Counted from the stretch's first letter, positions 1 through 6,270 are shown. The stretch is DNA of 9,126 nt from Rhizobacter sp. (GCA_025359585.1 JANYFX010000208.1:1-9126); one strand, 5' to 3'. Notes: generated by a model not told the origin, from the sequence alone. Numbers and translations are program-made.

Positions 1-124
1 AATCCAGGCTGGGCTGGAAGCCGCGCACGCTCTGGCTTCGCGTCTGATCGCCCAGCAAACCGAGTCGGACAACCCGGCAGCGGTGTCCGCGCTGGCTTCG
101 CGTCTCATGGACGGTGTCAAATGA
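1..124 (+). CDS. C-terminal end of an unidentified phage-type protein (partial)
   Basis: The frame starting at base 2 is open to a TGA at 122-124 and gives the last 40 residues of a protein whose start lies outside the window. The tail is Ala/Leu-rich and probably helical. It contains ALASRL twice, exactly 20 residues apart, encoded by an identical 14-base repeat. The stop codon overlaps the start of the next gene (ATGA), so the two are probably translationally coupled in the same operon. I do not recognise the family. The operon suggests a phage early-region protein, but no function can be assigned from this fragment. Confidence 0.5.
   Translation, partial: IQAGLEAAHALASRLIAQQTESDNPAAVSALASRLMDGVK
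32..105 (+). repeat. Pair of 14-nt direct repeats (32-45 and 92-105)
   Basis: CTGGCTTCGCGTCT occurs at 32-45 and again at 92-105, 60 bases apart and in the same codon phase. Each copy encodes ALASRL together with flanking bases. The identical spelling suggests a short internal duplication in the partial gene, or a conserved repeated helix. Confidence 0.6.
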
Positions 125-270
125 CGGCTTGGGGTGAGGCCCCCGACCATCCGACAGGAGCCTTCAACTGGCCTGTCTTCTTCGCATGGCTCAGCCTCTT
201 GATATTCGATGGGCTGCTCTGGCTGGCCATCGTGCTGGTGATCGTCTTCCTGGTGGTGTGCCCGCAATGA
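121..270 (+). CDS. Small single-pass membrane protein, 49 aa
   Basis: ATG at 121 overlaps the upstream stop (ATGA), and TGA at 268-270 overlaps the next start (ATGA at 267). The product has a polar N-terminus of about 17 residues with a GAFNWP segment. A long hydrophobic stretch follows from about residue 18 to 46, rich in Leu, Ile, Val, Phe and Trp, with a single Asp near residue 30. It ends CPQ. This fits one long or two short transmembrane helices. Its place just upstream of a transposase in a compact operon suggests a phage accessory protein, but I do not recognise the family. The reading frame is supported by the coupled overlaps at both ends. It is too short for firm homology by eye. 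Confidence 0.55.
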   Translation: MTAWGEAPDHPTGAFNWPVFFAWLSLLIFDGLLWLAIVLVIVFLVVCPQ

Positions 271-557
271 GGATCCCGAACAACCGCTCGGCGGCCATGC
301 AAAATCACCGGTGTTGTGCCACTGGCTGCAAGCGCTTCACTTCAATCCAGTACCTGATGTGCAGCTTCCACTGGAATATGGTTCCGGCATGCCTGCAGAC
401 CGAGATATGGGCAAATTGTCACCGGGGAAAGCGCCTCAACAGCCACCCCACTGATCAGTACCTGCACGTCGTGAATCTTGCCATCGAAGCCGTTGAGAAT
501 GCCGAAGAACGGTACCGGAATCAGCATGTCAAGGACCTGTTTACGTCAAATGCCTAA
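267..557 (+). CDS. Cys/His-rich small phage protein, possible zinc binder, 96 aa
   Basis: Translation is taken from ATG 267, which overlaps the preceding stop; ATG 297 (residue 11) is an alternative start. The frame stays open upstream to 186, but that start would lie inside the membrane-protein gene. Cysteines are at 16, 17, 21, 32, 42 and 51, and histidines at 14, 35, 52, 60, 67 and 87. The spacing Cys17-x3-Cys21-x10-Cys32-x2-His35 is a plausible zinc site. The rest includes a VPACLQTEIW segment, an HRGKRL basic patch, an HPT/QY segment and a predicted helix (AIEAVENAEERYR). Short proteins with this LMCSxHW/VPxxLQxxIW pattern occur, as I recall, in phage genomes next to transposase genes, without an assigned role. 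A DNA- or RNA-binding accessory role is only inference. Confidence 0.65.
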   Translation: MRIPNNRSAAMQNHRCCATGCKRFTSIQYLMCSFHWNMVPACLQTEIWANCHRGKRLNSHPTDQYLHVVNLAIEAVENAEERYRNQHVKDLFTSNA

Positions 558-1077
558 GATCCCCGCTTCCGCGATTCGCGAACTCGCCATTACTCTCGCC
601 ACACTGGCGCCGCGTGCCTCAGCCGCAGCGAAGAAGGAGTTCGCAGCGCTGTACGCCATCTCGATGTCCACGCTGAGCCGCAAGCTGCACAAAGTCGGAT
701 GCAGGTCTCACGAGCGAACGGATCGCGGAGTGCGAAGGTCTGGTCCGAGCGAAGCGCAGATGGCAGTGATCGCCGCGCTGCAGGCGTCGTCACTCAGCCT
801 GCGGAAAGGTATCGTCATGCCGGCGAAGCATGCCATCGAGATAGCAGTGCAGAACGAGATCTCGCCGGATGTCTCGACATCCACCTACAACACCTGGCTA
901 CGGGCGCAGTCGGGTTCCCGTCGCGATCAGACCGCAGCTACTCCTCACGTCGAGTTGCGTTCACTCGGACCGAACCACGTGCATCAAGTGGACTTCAGTT
1001 TGGCCGTGAACTGGAAGGTCGAGAACAACAAGCCAATTTACGAACACCTCGTCTACAAGAACAAACTCGTCCGATAG
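550..1077 (+). pseudogene. Truncated DDE transposase/integrase of transposable-phage (MuA-like) type
   Basis: ATG 550 overlaps the end of the upstream gene by 8 nt. The 175-residue product has a helix-turn-helix-like segment at about 29-50 (FAALYAISMSTLSRKLHKVG), then a second predicted helical DNA-binding region at about 67-120. The start of the integrase catalytic fold follows, with PNHVHQVDFS, where Asp148 corresponds to the first catalytic acidic residue. The remaining catalytic Asp and Glu and the C-terminal domains are absent; intact relatives are, from memory, roughly 600 or more residues. The sequence matches the family as far as YKNKL, then runs into host DNA and stops at TAG 1075-1077, a stop supplied by the opposite-strand SDR gene. 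It cannot be an active transposase, although a DNA-binding fragment could still be made. Confidence 0.8.
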
Positions 1078-2621
1078 TCCTTCAGGAACTGCCCCCACAC
1101 ATGCTCGCCGGTGTTGATGCCGCTGATGATGGGGTCGAGGATGCGGGCCGCGCCGTCGATGATGTCGAGCGGCGGGTGAAAGCGGTGCTCGGCGGTCTTG
1201 CGCGCGGCGATGTCGACCGGGTCTTCGTCGGTGACCCAGCCGGTGTCGACGCTGTTCATGTGAATGCCGTCGCCGTGGTAGTCGGCCGCTGCCGTGCGCG
1301 TCATCATGTTGAGCGCGGCCTTGGCCATGTTGGTGTGCGGGTGGCGCGTCGTCTTGAAGCTGCGATAGAACTGGCCTTCGACGGCCGAGACGTTGACGAT
1401 GTGCTTGTCCCGCCCCGGCGTGCGCAGCATCAGCGGCTTCAGCCGCGCGTTGATGAGAAACGGCGCGATGGCGTTGACCAGTTGCACTTCGAGCAGTTCG
1501 ACGGAGGGCACTTCGTCCATCAGCATGCGCCAGGAGTTGCGCCCGCGCAGGTCGACCTGTTGCAGGTCCTGGTCGAGCCGGCCTTCGGGGAAAAGATGCG
1601 ATTGCGCCAACAGCTCTTCGGGCAGCAGCGGTATCTGCGACAGTTCTGCGGCATGCGTGAGGGTCGGTAGTGCAGCCGTCAGTGCTGCGGACCCGCGGAC
1701 ATCGGGCAGGATCTGGCTGCCGCGCAGTCCTTCGTAAGTGCCGATCACCTTGCGAACCGCAGCCGGCGCGTGCTGCAAGGCCTCGGTTTCGCCCGCCATC
1801 ATGTGCGCGTAGAAGTCCGGCGGGCGGCGCACGGTCTGGCAGGCGTTGTTGACGATGAAGTCGAGGCGTTCGCGCGTGCTCAGCAGTTCGTGGCAGAAGG
1901 CTTCCACGCTCGGTGTGTGGCGCAGGTCCAGGCCGAAGATCTCGAGGCGGTGGCCCCATTCACCGAAGTCGGCCTCCTGGGCATAACGCACCGCCGAGTC
2001 GCGCGGGAAACGCGTCGTGACGATCAGGTGGGCGCCGGCCCGCAGCAGTTTCAGCCCCGTCTGGTAGCCGATCTTGACGCGCCCGCCGGTGAGCAGGGCG
2101 ACGCGCCCGCGCAGGTCGGCCAGCTCGGTGCGTTTGCTGAAGTTGAGCTGGGCGCAGGCCGGGCAAAGCTGGTCGTAGAAGTGGTGGATGAGCTGGTACT
2201 TCTCTTTGCAGACGTAGCAGTGCTTGGGCTCGGTGCGCGGCCCTTCACGGCCGCTGTCGCCGTCTTCGAGCTTGCCGACGTCCTGTGCCTCGAAGCCAAC
2301 AGGGGGAAAGAACGCCGGCGCCGTGAAGACCGGCTTGCGCCGCAGCGCGCGAATGCCGGTCTCGTGCAACACGGCATCACTCTCGCGGGTGTGCGTGGCG
2401 CGGCGTTCACGCGCCGCGGCCCTTCGCATCTGGCGGCGCTCGAGGTGGTCGGGGTGATGAATGCGTGCAATGGCCTGGAACAGACGCTCGCGATCGGCAG
2501 GCGGCAAAACGTCGAGGGCGCTGGCGTCCGCGGCGATTTGTTCGAGCAGCAGCGTGGTGGCACGCAGCCGATCGGGCAAGTCTTTGTCTGGCTGTGGCGG
2601 TGTTAAACGAGAAATGTTCAT
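1053..2621 (-). CDS. Atypical short-chain dehydrogenase/reductase-like protein with zinc-finger extension, 522 aa
   Basis: The start is ATG 2621, with a weak GCGAGA-like ribosome site; the frame is open further upstream but without coding character. Residues 1-130 form a charged, mostly helical extension. Cys135-x2-Cys138 and Cys153-x2-Cys156 make a four-Cys zinc-binding motif. The SDR fold starts at about 171. It has the nucleotide-binding loop TGGRVKIG (178-185), Asp232 in LDLR, NNA (258-260), a large insertion of about 265-375, and Ser412 in NVSA. Where YxxxK is expected the sequence reads TNMAK (Thr430, Lys434), so the classical catalytic Tyr is missing. I believe this HPHTNMAK form is conserved in a subfamily, so it is probably natural rather than a mutation. 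The last few residues (about TSLFL) and the stop come from the phage remnant, so the native C-terminus is lost. Substrate is unknown. The protein is likely cytoplasmic; there is no signal peptide. Confidence 0.8.
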   Translation of the reverse strand: MNISRLTPPQPDKDLPDRLRATTLLLEQIAADASALDVLPPADRERLFQAIARIHHPDHLERRQMRRAAARERRATHTRESDAVLHETGIRALRRKPVFTAPAFFPPVGFEAQDVGKLEDGDSGREGPRTEPKHCYVCKEKYQLIHHFYDQLCPACAQLNFSKRTELADLRGRVALLTGGRVKIGYQTGLKLLRAGAHLIVTTRFPRDSAVRYAQEADFGEWGHRLEIFGLDLRHTPSVEAFCHELLSTRERLDFIVNNACQTVRRPPDFYAHMMAGETEALQHAPAAVRKVIGTYEGLRGSQILPDVRGSAALTAALPTLTHAAELSQIPLLPEELLAQSHLFPEGRLDQDLQQVDLRGRNSWRMLMDEVPSVELLEVQLVNAIAPFLINARLKPLMLRTPGRDKHIVNVSAVEGQFYRSFKTTRHPHTNMAKAALNMMTRTAAADYHGDGIHMNSVDTGWVTDEDPVDIAARKTAEHRFHPPLDIIDGAARILDPIISGINTGEHVWGQFLKDYRTSLFL

Positions 2622-2793
2622 CTGCGGATTCTCGCCGCGTCCACATCGCTCTCGAGTGCGGCCCAGCTGTTCGACGCAGGCGAGCACCCCGGGTTTGCCC
2701 GCTTCGGCCGTGGACTTTGATTGCGTACAGTCTTGTATATCAGCTTGCCTTTCAGGGGCTCCGACGCTGAAATCACAACAAGGAGACAACGCC
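2622..2793. promoter_or_regulatory. Divergent promoter region between SDR gene and NCS1 permease gene
   Basis: These 172 bases separate two outward-pointing genes and must hold both promoters. The part next to the permease is AT-richer than its surroundings (2713-2745). TATATC at 2736-2741 is a possible -10 element, but no well-spaced TTGACA-like -35 is evident. TTTCAG at 2750-2755 can pair with CTGAAA at 2767-2772 to form a 6-bp stem in the permease leader. The permease ribosome site AGGAGA lies at 2781-2786, seven bases before its ATG. No clear promoter for the SDR gene could be picked out by eye. Confidence 0.5.
2732..2743. promoter_or_regulatory. Possible GntR-family operator
   Basis: CTTGTATATCAG is an imperfect palindrome (CT..TATA..AG, 8 of 12 positions symmetric). 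It resembles the CTTGTATACAAG-like sites bound by many FCD-type GntR regulators. It overlaps the candidate -10 element of the permease promoter, the expected place for a repressor, and the operon itself encodes an FCD-type GntR protein. Only one site was seen and its symmetry is incomplete, so this is a tentative call. Confidence 0.35.
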
Positions 2794-4254
2794 ATGGAGA
2801 TCCGCAACCCCTCGCCCGGCCTCTACAACGAGGACCTCGCCCCTGCCAAGGAACGCAACTGGGGCGCGTTCAGCATCTTCAACGTCTGGACCTCCGACGT
2901 GCACAGCTTGTGGGGCTACTACCTCGCGGCGAGCCTGTTCCTGCTGTGCGGCAGTTTCCTGAATTTCGTGATCGCGATCGGCCTGGGCTCGCTGATCATC
3001 TTCGTGCTGATGAACCTGATCGGTTATGCCGGCGAGAAGACCGGCGTGCCCTATCCGGTGCTGGCGCGCGCCTCGTTCGGCGTGTGGGGCGCGAACCTCG
3101 CGGCGATCGTTCGTGCGGTCGTGGCCTGCTTCTGGTACGGCGCGCAAACGGCGGCGGCCTCGGGTGCGATCGTGGCGCTGCTGATCCGCAACGACGGGTT
3201 GATGGAGTTCCACAAGACGAGCCACTGGCTCGGCCACTCCGGCCTGGAACTGATCTGCTACGTGGTCATCTGGGCGCTGCAACTGCTGATCATTCAGCGC
3301 GGCATGGAAACGGTGCGCAAGTTTCAGGACTGGGCCGGCCCGGCCGTCTGGGTCGCGATGCTGGTGCTGGCCATCGGCCTGTGCGTGAAGGCGGGCGGCT
3401 TCTCGTTCGACCACGGCATCCCGATGGACGTGCTGCTCGAGAAAACAAAAGACGCCGGCGTCAGCGGCCAGCCCGGCTCGTTCTGGGCGCTGATGGCGGT
3501 GGGCGCGACCTGGGTCACCTACTTCGCGGCGCTGTACCTCAACTTCTGCGACTTTTCGCGCTACGCGAAAAACAAGCAGGCAGTGAAGACCGGCAATCTG
3601 TGGGGCCTGCCGGTGAACCTCATCGCGTTCTCGCTGGTCGCAGGCATCACGACGATCGCGGCCTTCAAGGTCTACGGCGAAGTGCTGCTGCACCCTGAGC
3701 AGATCTCGGCCAAGTTCGACAGCTGGGTGCTCGCGCTGATTGCCGCGATCAGCTTCGCGGCGGCCACGCTCGGCATCAACGTGGTGGCCAACTTCGTGTC
3801 GGCGGCGTTCGACATATCGAACGTCTTCCCGCGCGCCATCAGCTTCAAGAGGGGCGGCTACATTGCCGCGGCGATCGCCCTGGTGCTCTACCCGTTCGCG
3901 CCGTGGGAGGGCAACGCCGCGCATTTCGTCAACGCGATCGGCGCCACGATGGGCCCGCTGCTCGGCATCATCCTGGTCGACTTCTACCTGATCGCCAAGG
4001 GCAAGGTGAACGTCGAGGCGCTGTACCAGGAATATGGCGAGTACCGCTACCAGGGCGGCTGGAACGTCAACGCGCTGGTCGCGACCGGCGTGGGCTCGAT
4101 CTTCTCGACCATCCTGCCCAACTTCACGAGCGTGCTGCCGCCGTGGTGGGGTACTTACGGCTGGTTCTTCGGCGTTGCGATCGGCGGCAGCGTCTACTGG
4201 CTGCTGGCAACCTTGCGGCCGCGCGCGGCCACTGCGCTCGCCCCCGGCCGGTGA
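2794..4254 (+). CDS. NCS1-family nucleobase/hydantoin:cation symporter, 486 aa
   Basis: Start ATG 2794 is preceded by AGGAGA with a 7-nt gap; the frame extends upstream but without a ribosome site. The N-terminus (NPSPGLYNEDLAP, then RNW) is typical of NCS1 transporters of purines, pyrimidines, allantoin and hydantoins. About twelve hydrophobic segments can be seen between residues 40 and 475, so it is an inner-membrane protein. Trp114 and Gln118 in FWYGAQ match the spacing of the substrate-contacting Trp/Gln pair known from the hydantoin transporter Mhp1. The DFSRYAKN segment (253-260) and INVVANFVSAAFDISN (328-343), which carries the Asn-rich binding helix, are also family features; the usual SPA is SAA here. 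Length is normal. The substrate cannot be fixed. Such permeases often accompany reductive pyrimidine or hydantoin catabolic genes, but none lie in this window. It is followed by a coupled regulator gene. Confidence 0.9.
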   Translation: MEIRNPSPGLYNEDLAPAKERNWGAFSIFNVWTSDVHSLWGYYLAASLFLLCGSFLNFVIAIGLGSLIIFVLMNLIGYAGEKTGVPYPVLARASFGVWGANLAAIVRAVVACFWYGAQTAAASGAIVALLIRNDGLMEFHKTSHWLGHSGLELICYVVIWALQLLIIQRGMETVRKFQDWAGPAVWVAMLVLAIGLCVKAGGFSFDHGIPMDVLLEKTKDAGVSGQPGSFWALMAVGATWVTYFAALYLNFCDFSRYAKNKQAVKTGNLWGLPVNLIAFSLVAGITTIAAFKVYGEVLLHPEQISAKFDSWVLALIAAISFAAATLGINVVANFVSAAFDISNVFPRAISFKRGGYIAAAIALVLYPFAPWEGNAAHFVNAIGATMGPLLGIILVDFYLIAKGKVNVEALYQEYGEYRYQGGWNVNALVATGVGSIFSTILPNFTSVLPPWWGTYGWFFGVAIGGSVYWLLATLRPRAATALAPGR

Positions 4255-4952
4255 TCTCGCCCGCCACGATCGCCGAGCGCGTCGTTCAGTCGATCCTGAC
4301 GCGCAAGCTGCGCGCCGGCGAACGGCTCGGCGAGCAAGAGATGGCCGACCTGTTCGGGGTCAGCCGCACGCTCGTGCGCGAGGCGCTGATCAAGCTGCAG
4401 GCGCGCGGCTTCATCGAGGTGCGGCCGCGGCTCGGCTGGTACGTGGTCGAACCTTCGTTCGACGAGGCGCGCGAGACCTACGCCGCGCGCCGCGTGATCG
4501 AGCCGGGCATGTTGCGTGACGCCGGCAAGCCGCTGCAAAGCGTGATCAAAAAATTGCGTCAGCACGTCTCGCAAGAGCGCAAGGCGATCGCCTCGTGCGA
4601 CGCCGGCACCCGCAGCGTGCTGCTCGCCGACTTCCATGTGTGCCTCGCCGAATGCCTGGGCAACCGCCTGCTGACCAACATGATGGTCGAGCTTTCGGCG
4701 CGCACCACGCTGGTCTCGGCGATGTATCAGTCGACGACGCAGGCGCAGGTCTCGAACGACGACCACGCGGCGATCGTGGCGGCGCTCGCCGAAGGCGACA
4801 TGGCGCTCGCCGAAGACCTGATGCGCAAGCACATCGACACGCTGGCCGCGCGGCTCGACGAGACCCTGGCGAACAACGCCAGCACGCGCGATCGGCTGCG
4901 CGAGGCGCTCGCGGCCACGGTGCCGCAAAAGCGCAAGGCCGCAACGAAGTAG
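4251..4952 (+). CDS. GntR-family transcriptional regulator, FCD (FadR) subfamily, 233 aa
   Basis: The best start is GTG 4251, which overlaps the permease stop as GTGA. No separate Shine-Dalgarno is seen, so translation is probably coupled. Residues 1-70 form the winged helix-turn-helix: AERVVQSILTRKLRAGERL, then MADLFGVSRTLVREALIKL, then GFIEVRPRLGWYVVEPS. Residues about 75-210 form the helical FCD effector domain, with metal-ligand-type histidines at 129 (ADFH), 172 (DDH) and 194 (RKH). The acidic ligand usually four residues before the first His is Leu here, with Asp127 two residues before instead. A basic tail ends the protein. Its position in the permease operon suggests it senses the transported compound or a catabolite and controls the shared promoter, perhaps through the palindrome at 2732-2743. 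Ligand and sign of control are inferred only. Confidence 0.9.
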   Translation: MISPATIAERVVQSILTRKLRAGERLGEQEMADLFGVSRTLVREALIKLQARGFIEVRPRLGWYVVEPSFDEARETYAARRVIEPGMLRDAGKPLQSVIKKLRQHVSQERKAIASCDAGTRSVLLADFHVCLAECLGNRLLTNMMVELSARTTLVSAMYQSTTQAQVSNDDHAAIVAALAEGDMALAEDLMRKHIDTLAARLDETLANNASTRDRLREALAATVPQKRKAATK

Positions 4953-4955
4953 CCG

Positions 4956-4990
4956 CTGAACTTGCGCGCTGTCGAACAGCGCAAGTTCAG
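4956..4990. terminator. Hairpin between convergent operons, probable bidirectional terminator
   Basis: CTGAACTTGC (4956-4965) pairs perfectly with GCAAGTTCAG (4981-4990). After a 2-nt bulge, GCTG and CAGC extend the stem around a TCGAA loop. It sits three bases past the GntR stop and about 40 bases past the flhB stop, as expected for a shared terminator. Neither side has a clear T-run, so it is not a textbook intrinsic terminator and may act with Rho or by protecting 3' ends. Confidence 0.6.
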
Positions 4991-5030
4991 ACCCGAATGC
5001 CGAGACGGTGCATCTGTTGCATCGAGGGGA

Positions 5031-6194
5031 TCAATCAAAGTCCTCGTTGGCCGGCACCGGCTTGTTGTGCGGGTCGAGATCGGGCGGCACGTTGAGTTCG
5101 GGCAGCTCGGCGGGCATGGCGACGTGGCCCTTCAGCGCGGCGCGCAGCTGGTACACGTAGGCCAGCACTTGCGCCACGGCAGCGAACAGCGCGGCGGGGA
5201 TTTCGCGATCGAGTTCGGCGTGGGCGTACAGCGCTCGGGCCAGCATCGGCGCTTGCAGCACCGGCACCTTGGCATCGACGGCGGTGTCGCGGATCTTCAT
5301 CGCGAGCAGGTCGGCCCCCTTGGCCACGACACGCGGCGCGCCCATGCGGCCGTCGTCGTACTTCAGTGCCACGGCATAGTGGGTCGGGTTCATCACCACC
5401 AGGTCGGCGGTGGGCACGGCGGCGATCATGCGGCGGCGCGAGGCCTGCTTCATCATCGCGCGGACTTTGGCCTTGACTTCCTGGTTGCCTTCGAGCTCGC
5501 GGTGTTCCTGCTTGAGTTCGGCGTGGCTCATCTTCAGGCGCTGCGCGTGCTGGTATTTCTGCAGCGGCACGTCGATCGCCGCGAAGGCGGCGAGCGCCAG
5601 CAGCAGCAGCGTCATGCCGCCGAGCAGGGTGTGCGTGCCGTGCTCGATGGCGGCCTGCAGCGGCATCGTCAGCAGGCCCGAAAAGTCGTCGATGTGGCTC
5701 TTGAAGTAATACGCTCCGATGGCGCCGAGGATGAGTGCGAGTGCACTGCCCTTGAGCGCGTCGATCAGCTTGTCCTTGGAAAGCAGGCCCACCACGCCGG
5801 TCAGCGGGTTGAGCTTGTCGAAGCGCGGCATCATCGCTTTCATCGACCAATTCCAGCCGCTGATCGCGATGCTGCCCACCACGCCGGTGGCGGCCATCAC
5901 CATGCCGAAAGGCACGATCACCCAGAGCAGCGAAATCGTCAGTTCCAGCAGGCGCGTGCCCATGAAGCCGGGGTTCTGGACCGAGCTGCTGTCGAAGCGC
6001 AGGCCCTGCATCAGCATCTGTTTCATCCAGTCGGAGAGCAGCGGCGCGCAGGTGACCAGCAAAGCACCACCCGCCGCGATGGCGACGAAGTGCCCCAGGT
6101 CGCGCGAGCGTGCGATCTGCCCTTCTTCGCGCGCTTTTCTGAGCTTGCGCGGTGAGGCAGGTTGGGTGCGGTCTTGTGCGTCTTGGGAAGCCAT
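5031..6194 (-). CDS. flhB: Flagellar type III export protein FlhB, 387 aa
   Basis: Inner-membrane component of the flagellar export gate that switches secretion from rod/hook to filament substrates. The N-terminus (QPASPRKLRKAREEGQIARSRDL) is characteristic of the family. Four hydrophobic segments lie at about 35-55, 85-110, 145-165 and 188-208. They are followed by the charged linker helix (about 210-260) and the autocleavage site NPTH at residues 269-272, the same numbering as in Salmonella FlhB, with the following YAVALKYD strand. A Pro/Asp-rich tail ends the protein. Length is typical. Start ATG 6194 has only a weak GGAT-type ribosome site, with a hairpin directly upstream. The flagellar rather than virulence secretion form is favoured by the N-terminus and the GNQEVKAK linker. 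No flhA follows; the next gene downstream is the convergent GntR gene. Confidence 0.95.
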   Translation of the reverse strand: MASQDAQDRTQPASPRKLRKAREEGQIARSRDLGHFVAIAAGGALLVTCAPLLSDWMKQMLMQGLRFDSSSVQNPGFMGTRLLELTISLLWVIVPFGMVMAATGVVGSIAISGWNWSMKAMMPRFDKLNPLTGVVGLLSKDKLIDALKGSALALILGAIGAYYFKSHIDDFSGLLTMPLQAAIEHGTHTLLGGMTLLLLALAAFAAIDVPLQKYQHAQRLKMSHAELKQEHRELEGNQEVKAKVRAMMKQASRRRMIAAVPTADLVVMNPTHYAVALKYDDGRMGAPRVVAKGADLLAMKIRDTAVDAKVPVLQAPMLARALYAHAELDREIPAALFAAVAQVLAYVYQLRAALKGHVAMPAELPELNVPPDLDPHNKPVPANEDFD

Positions 6195-6203
6195 GGTGAT
6201 CCG

Positions 6204-6221
6204 GCCGAACGGCGGTTCGGC
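6204..6221 (-). promoter_or_regulatory. Hairpin in the flhB leader next to the ribosome-binding site
   Basis: GCCGAAC (6204-6210) and GTTCGGC (6215-6221) form a perfect 7-bp stem with a 4-base loop, starting ten bases before the flhB start codon on the coding strand. If it forms in the mRNA, it would lie against the weak ribosome site and could limit translation. It is also possible that this is an operator, or chance in GC-rich DNA. Confidence 0.35.
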
Positions 6222-6248
6222 GCCTCGTCATTGTTCCGGGGCCAGCGA

Positions 6249-6270
6249 AAAACTTGAGCCCGATAAGGGC
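6249..6270 (-). terminator. Weak candidate terminator after the diguanylate cyclase gene
   Basis: On the - strand, 28 bases after the cyclase stop, GCCC-TTATC-GGGC forms a 4-bp stem, soon followed by a run of five T (TCAAGTTTTT). The stem is short for an intrinsic terminator. The same TCAAGTTT (6250-6257) matches seven of eight bases of the sigma-28 -35 consensus, but no good -10 follows at the right distance. Whether flhB is read through from the cyclase gene therefore remains open. Confidence 0.3.

Larger units (their letters stand above)
1..1070 (+). mobile_element. Remnant of a Mu-like transposable prophage (early/transposition operon fragment)
   Basis: Four + strand reading frames lie end to end with overlaps (ATGA at 121-124, ATGA at 267-270, 8-nt overlap at 550-557), as in phage early operons. 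The last encodes the N-terminal part of a DDE transposase. Hand counts of single 60-base lines give about 53% GC at 481-540 against about 68% at 3361-3420, which supports a foreign origin. The element is broken on the right: the transposase ends inside its catalytic domain and host DNA (the 3' end of the SDR gene) begins around 1069-1074. No TG/CA phage end or target duplication is visible at this point, so it is a deletion or rearrangement junction rather than an original insertion boundary. The left boundary is outside the window. The Mu-like assignment rests on the transposase's resemblance to those of transposable phages, from memory of the family. Confidence 0.65.

Noticed and set aside
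1060..1085. Original Mu-type phage end at the junction
   Set aside because: No terminal TG/CA with repeated end sites is visible, and the breakpoint falls inside the transposase catalytic domain, which argues for a later deletion.
1770..2606. 278-codon + strand frame opposite the SDR gene
   Set aside because: It is low-complexity Ala/Val/Glu-rich antisense of a well-supported gene, with no motif or ribosome site.
2622..2807. Upstream extension of the SDR frame to ATG 2807
   Set aside because: It would run into the permease gene start, has no coding character and removes the divergent promoter region; ATG 2621 is more sensible.
2773..3924. 383-codon - strand frame opposite the NCS1 permease
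   Set aside because: The permease has all family motifs; the antisense frame is Arg/His/Gln-rich with no recognisable fold.
2713..5042. 11-base match GACTTTGATTG (2713-2723) to the flhB end region (reverse strand, 5032-5042)
   Set aside because: The second copy is simply the last flhB codons and part of its stop; an 11-base match in 9 kb is compatible with chance and has no symmetry.
4962..6155. 397-codon + strand frame opposite flhB
   Set aside because: FlhB is unmistakable on the - strand; the antisense frame is His/Arg/Gln-rich and starts inside the terminator hairpin.
6258..6270. CCCGATAA on the + strand as a sigma-28 -10 element
   Set aside because: No -35-like sequence lies at the required spacing and it would point antisense into the cyclase gene.
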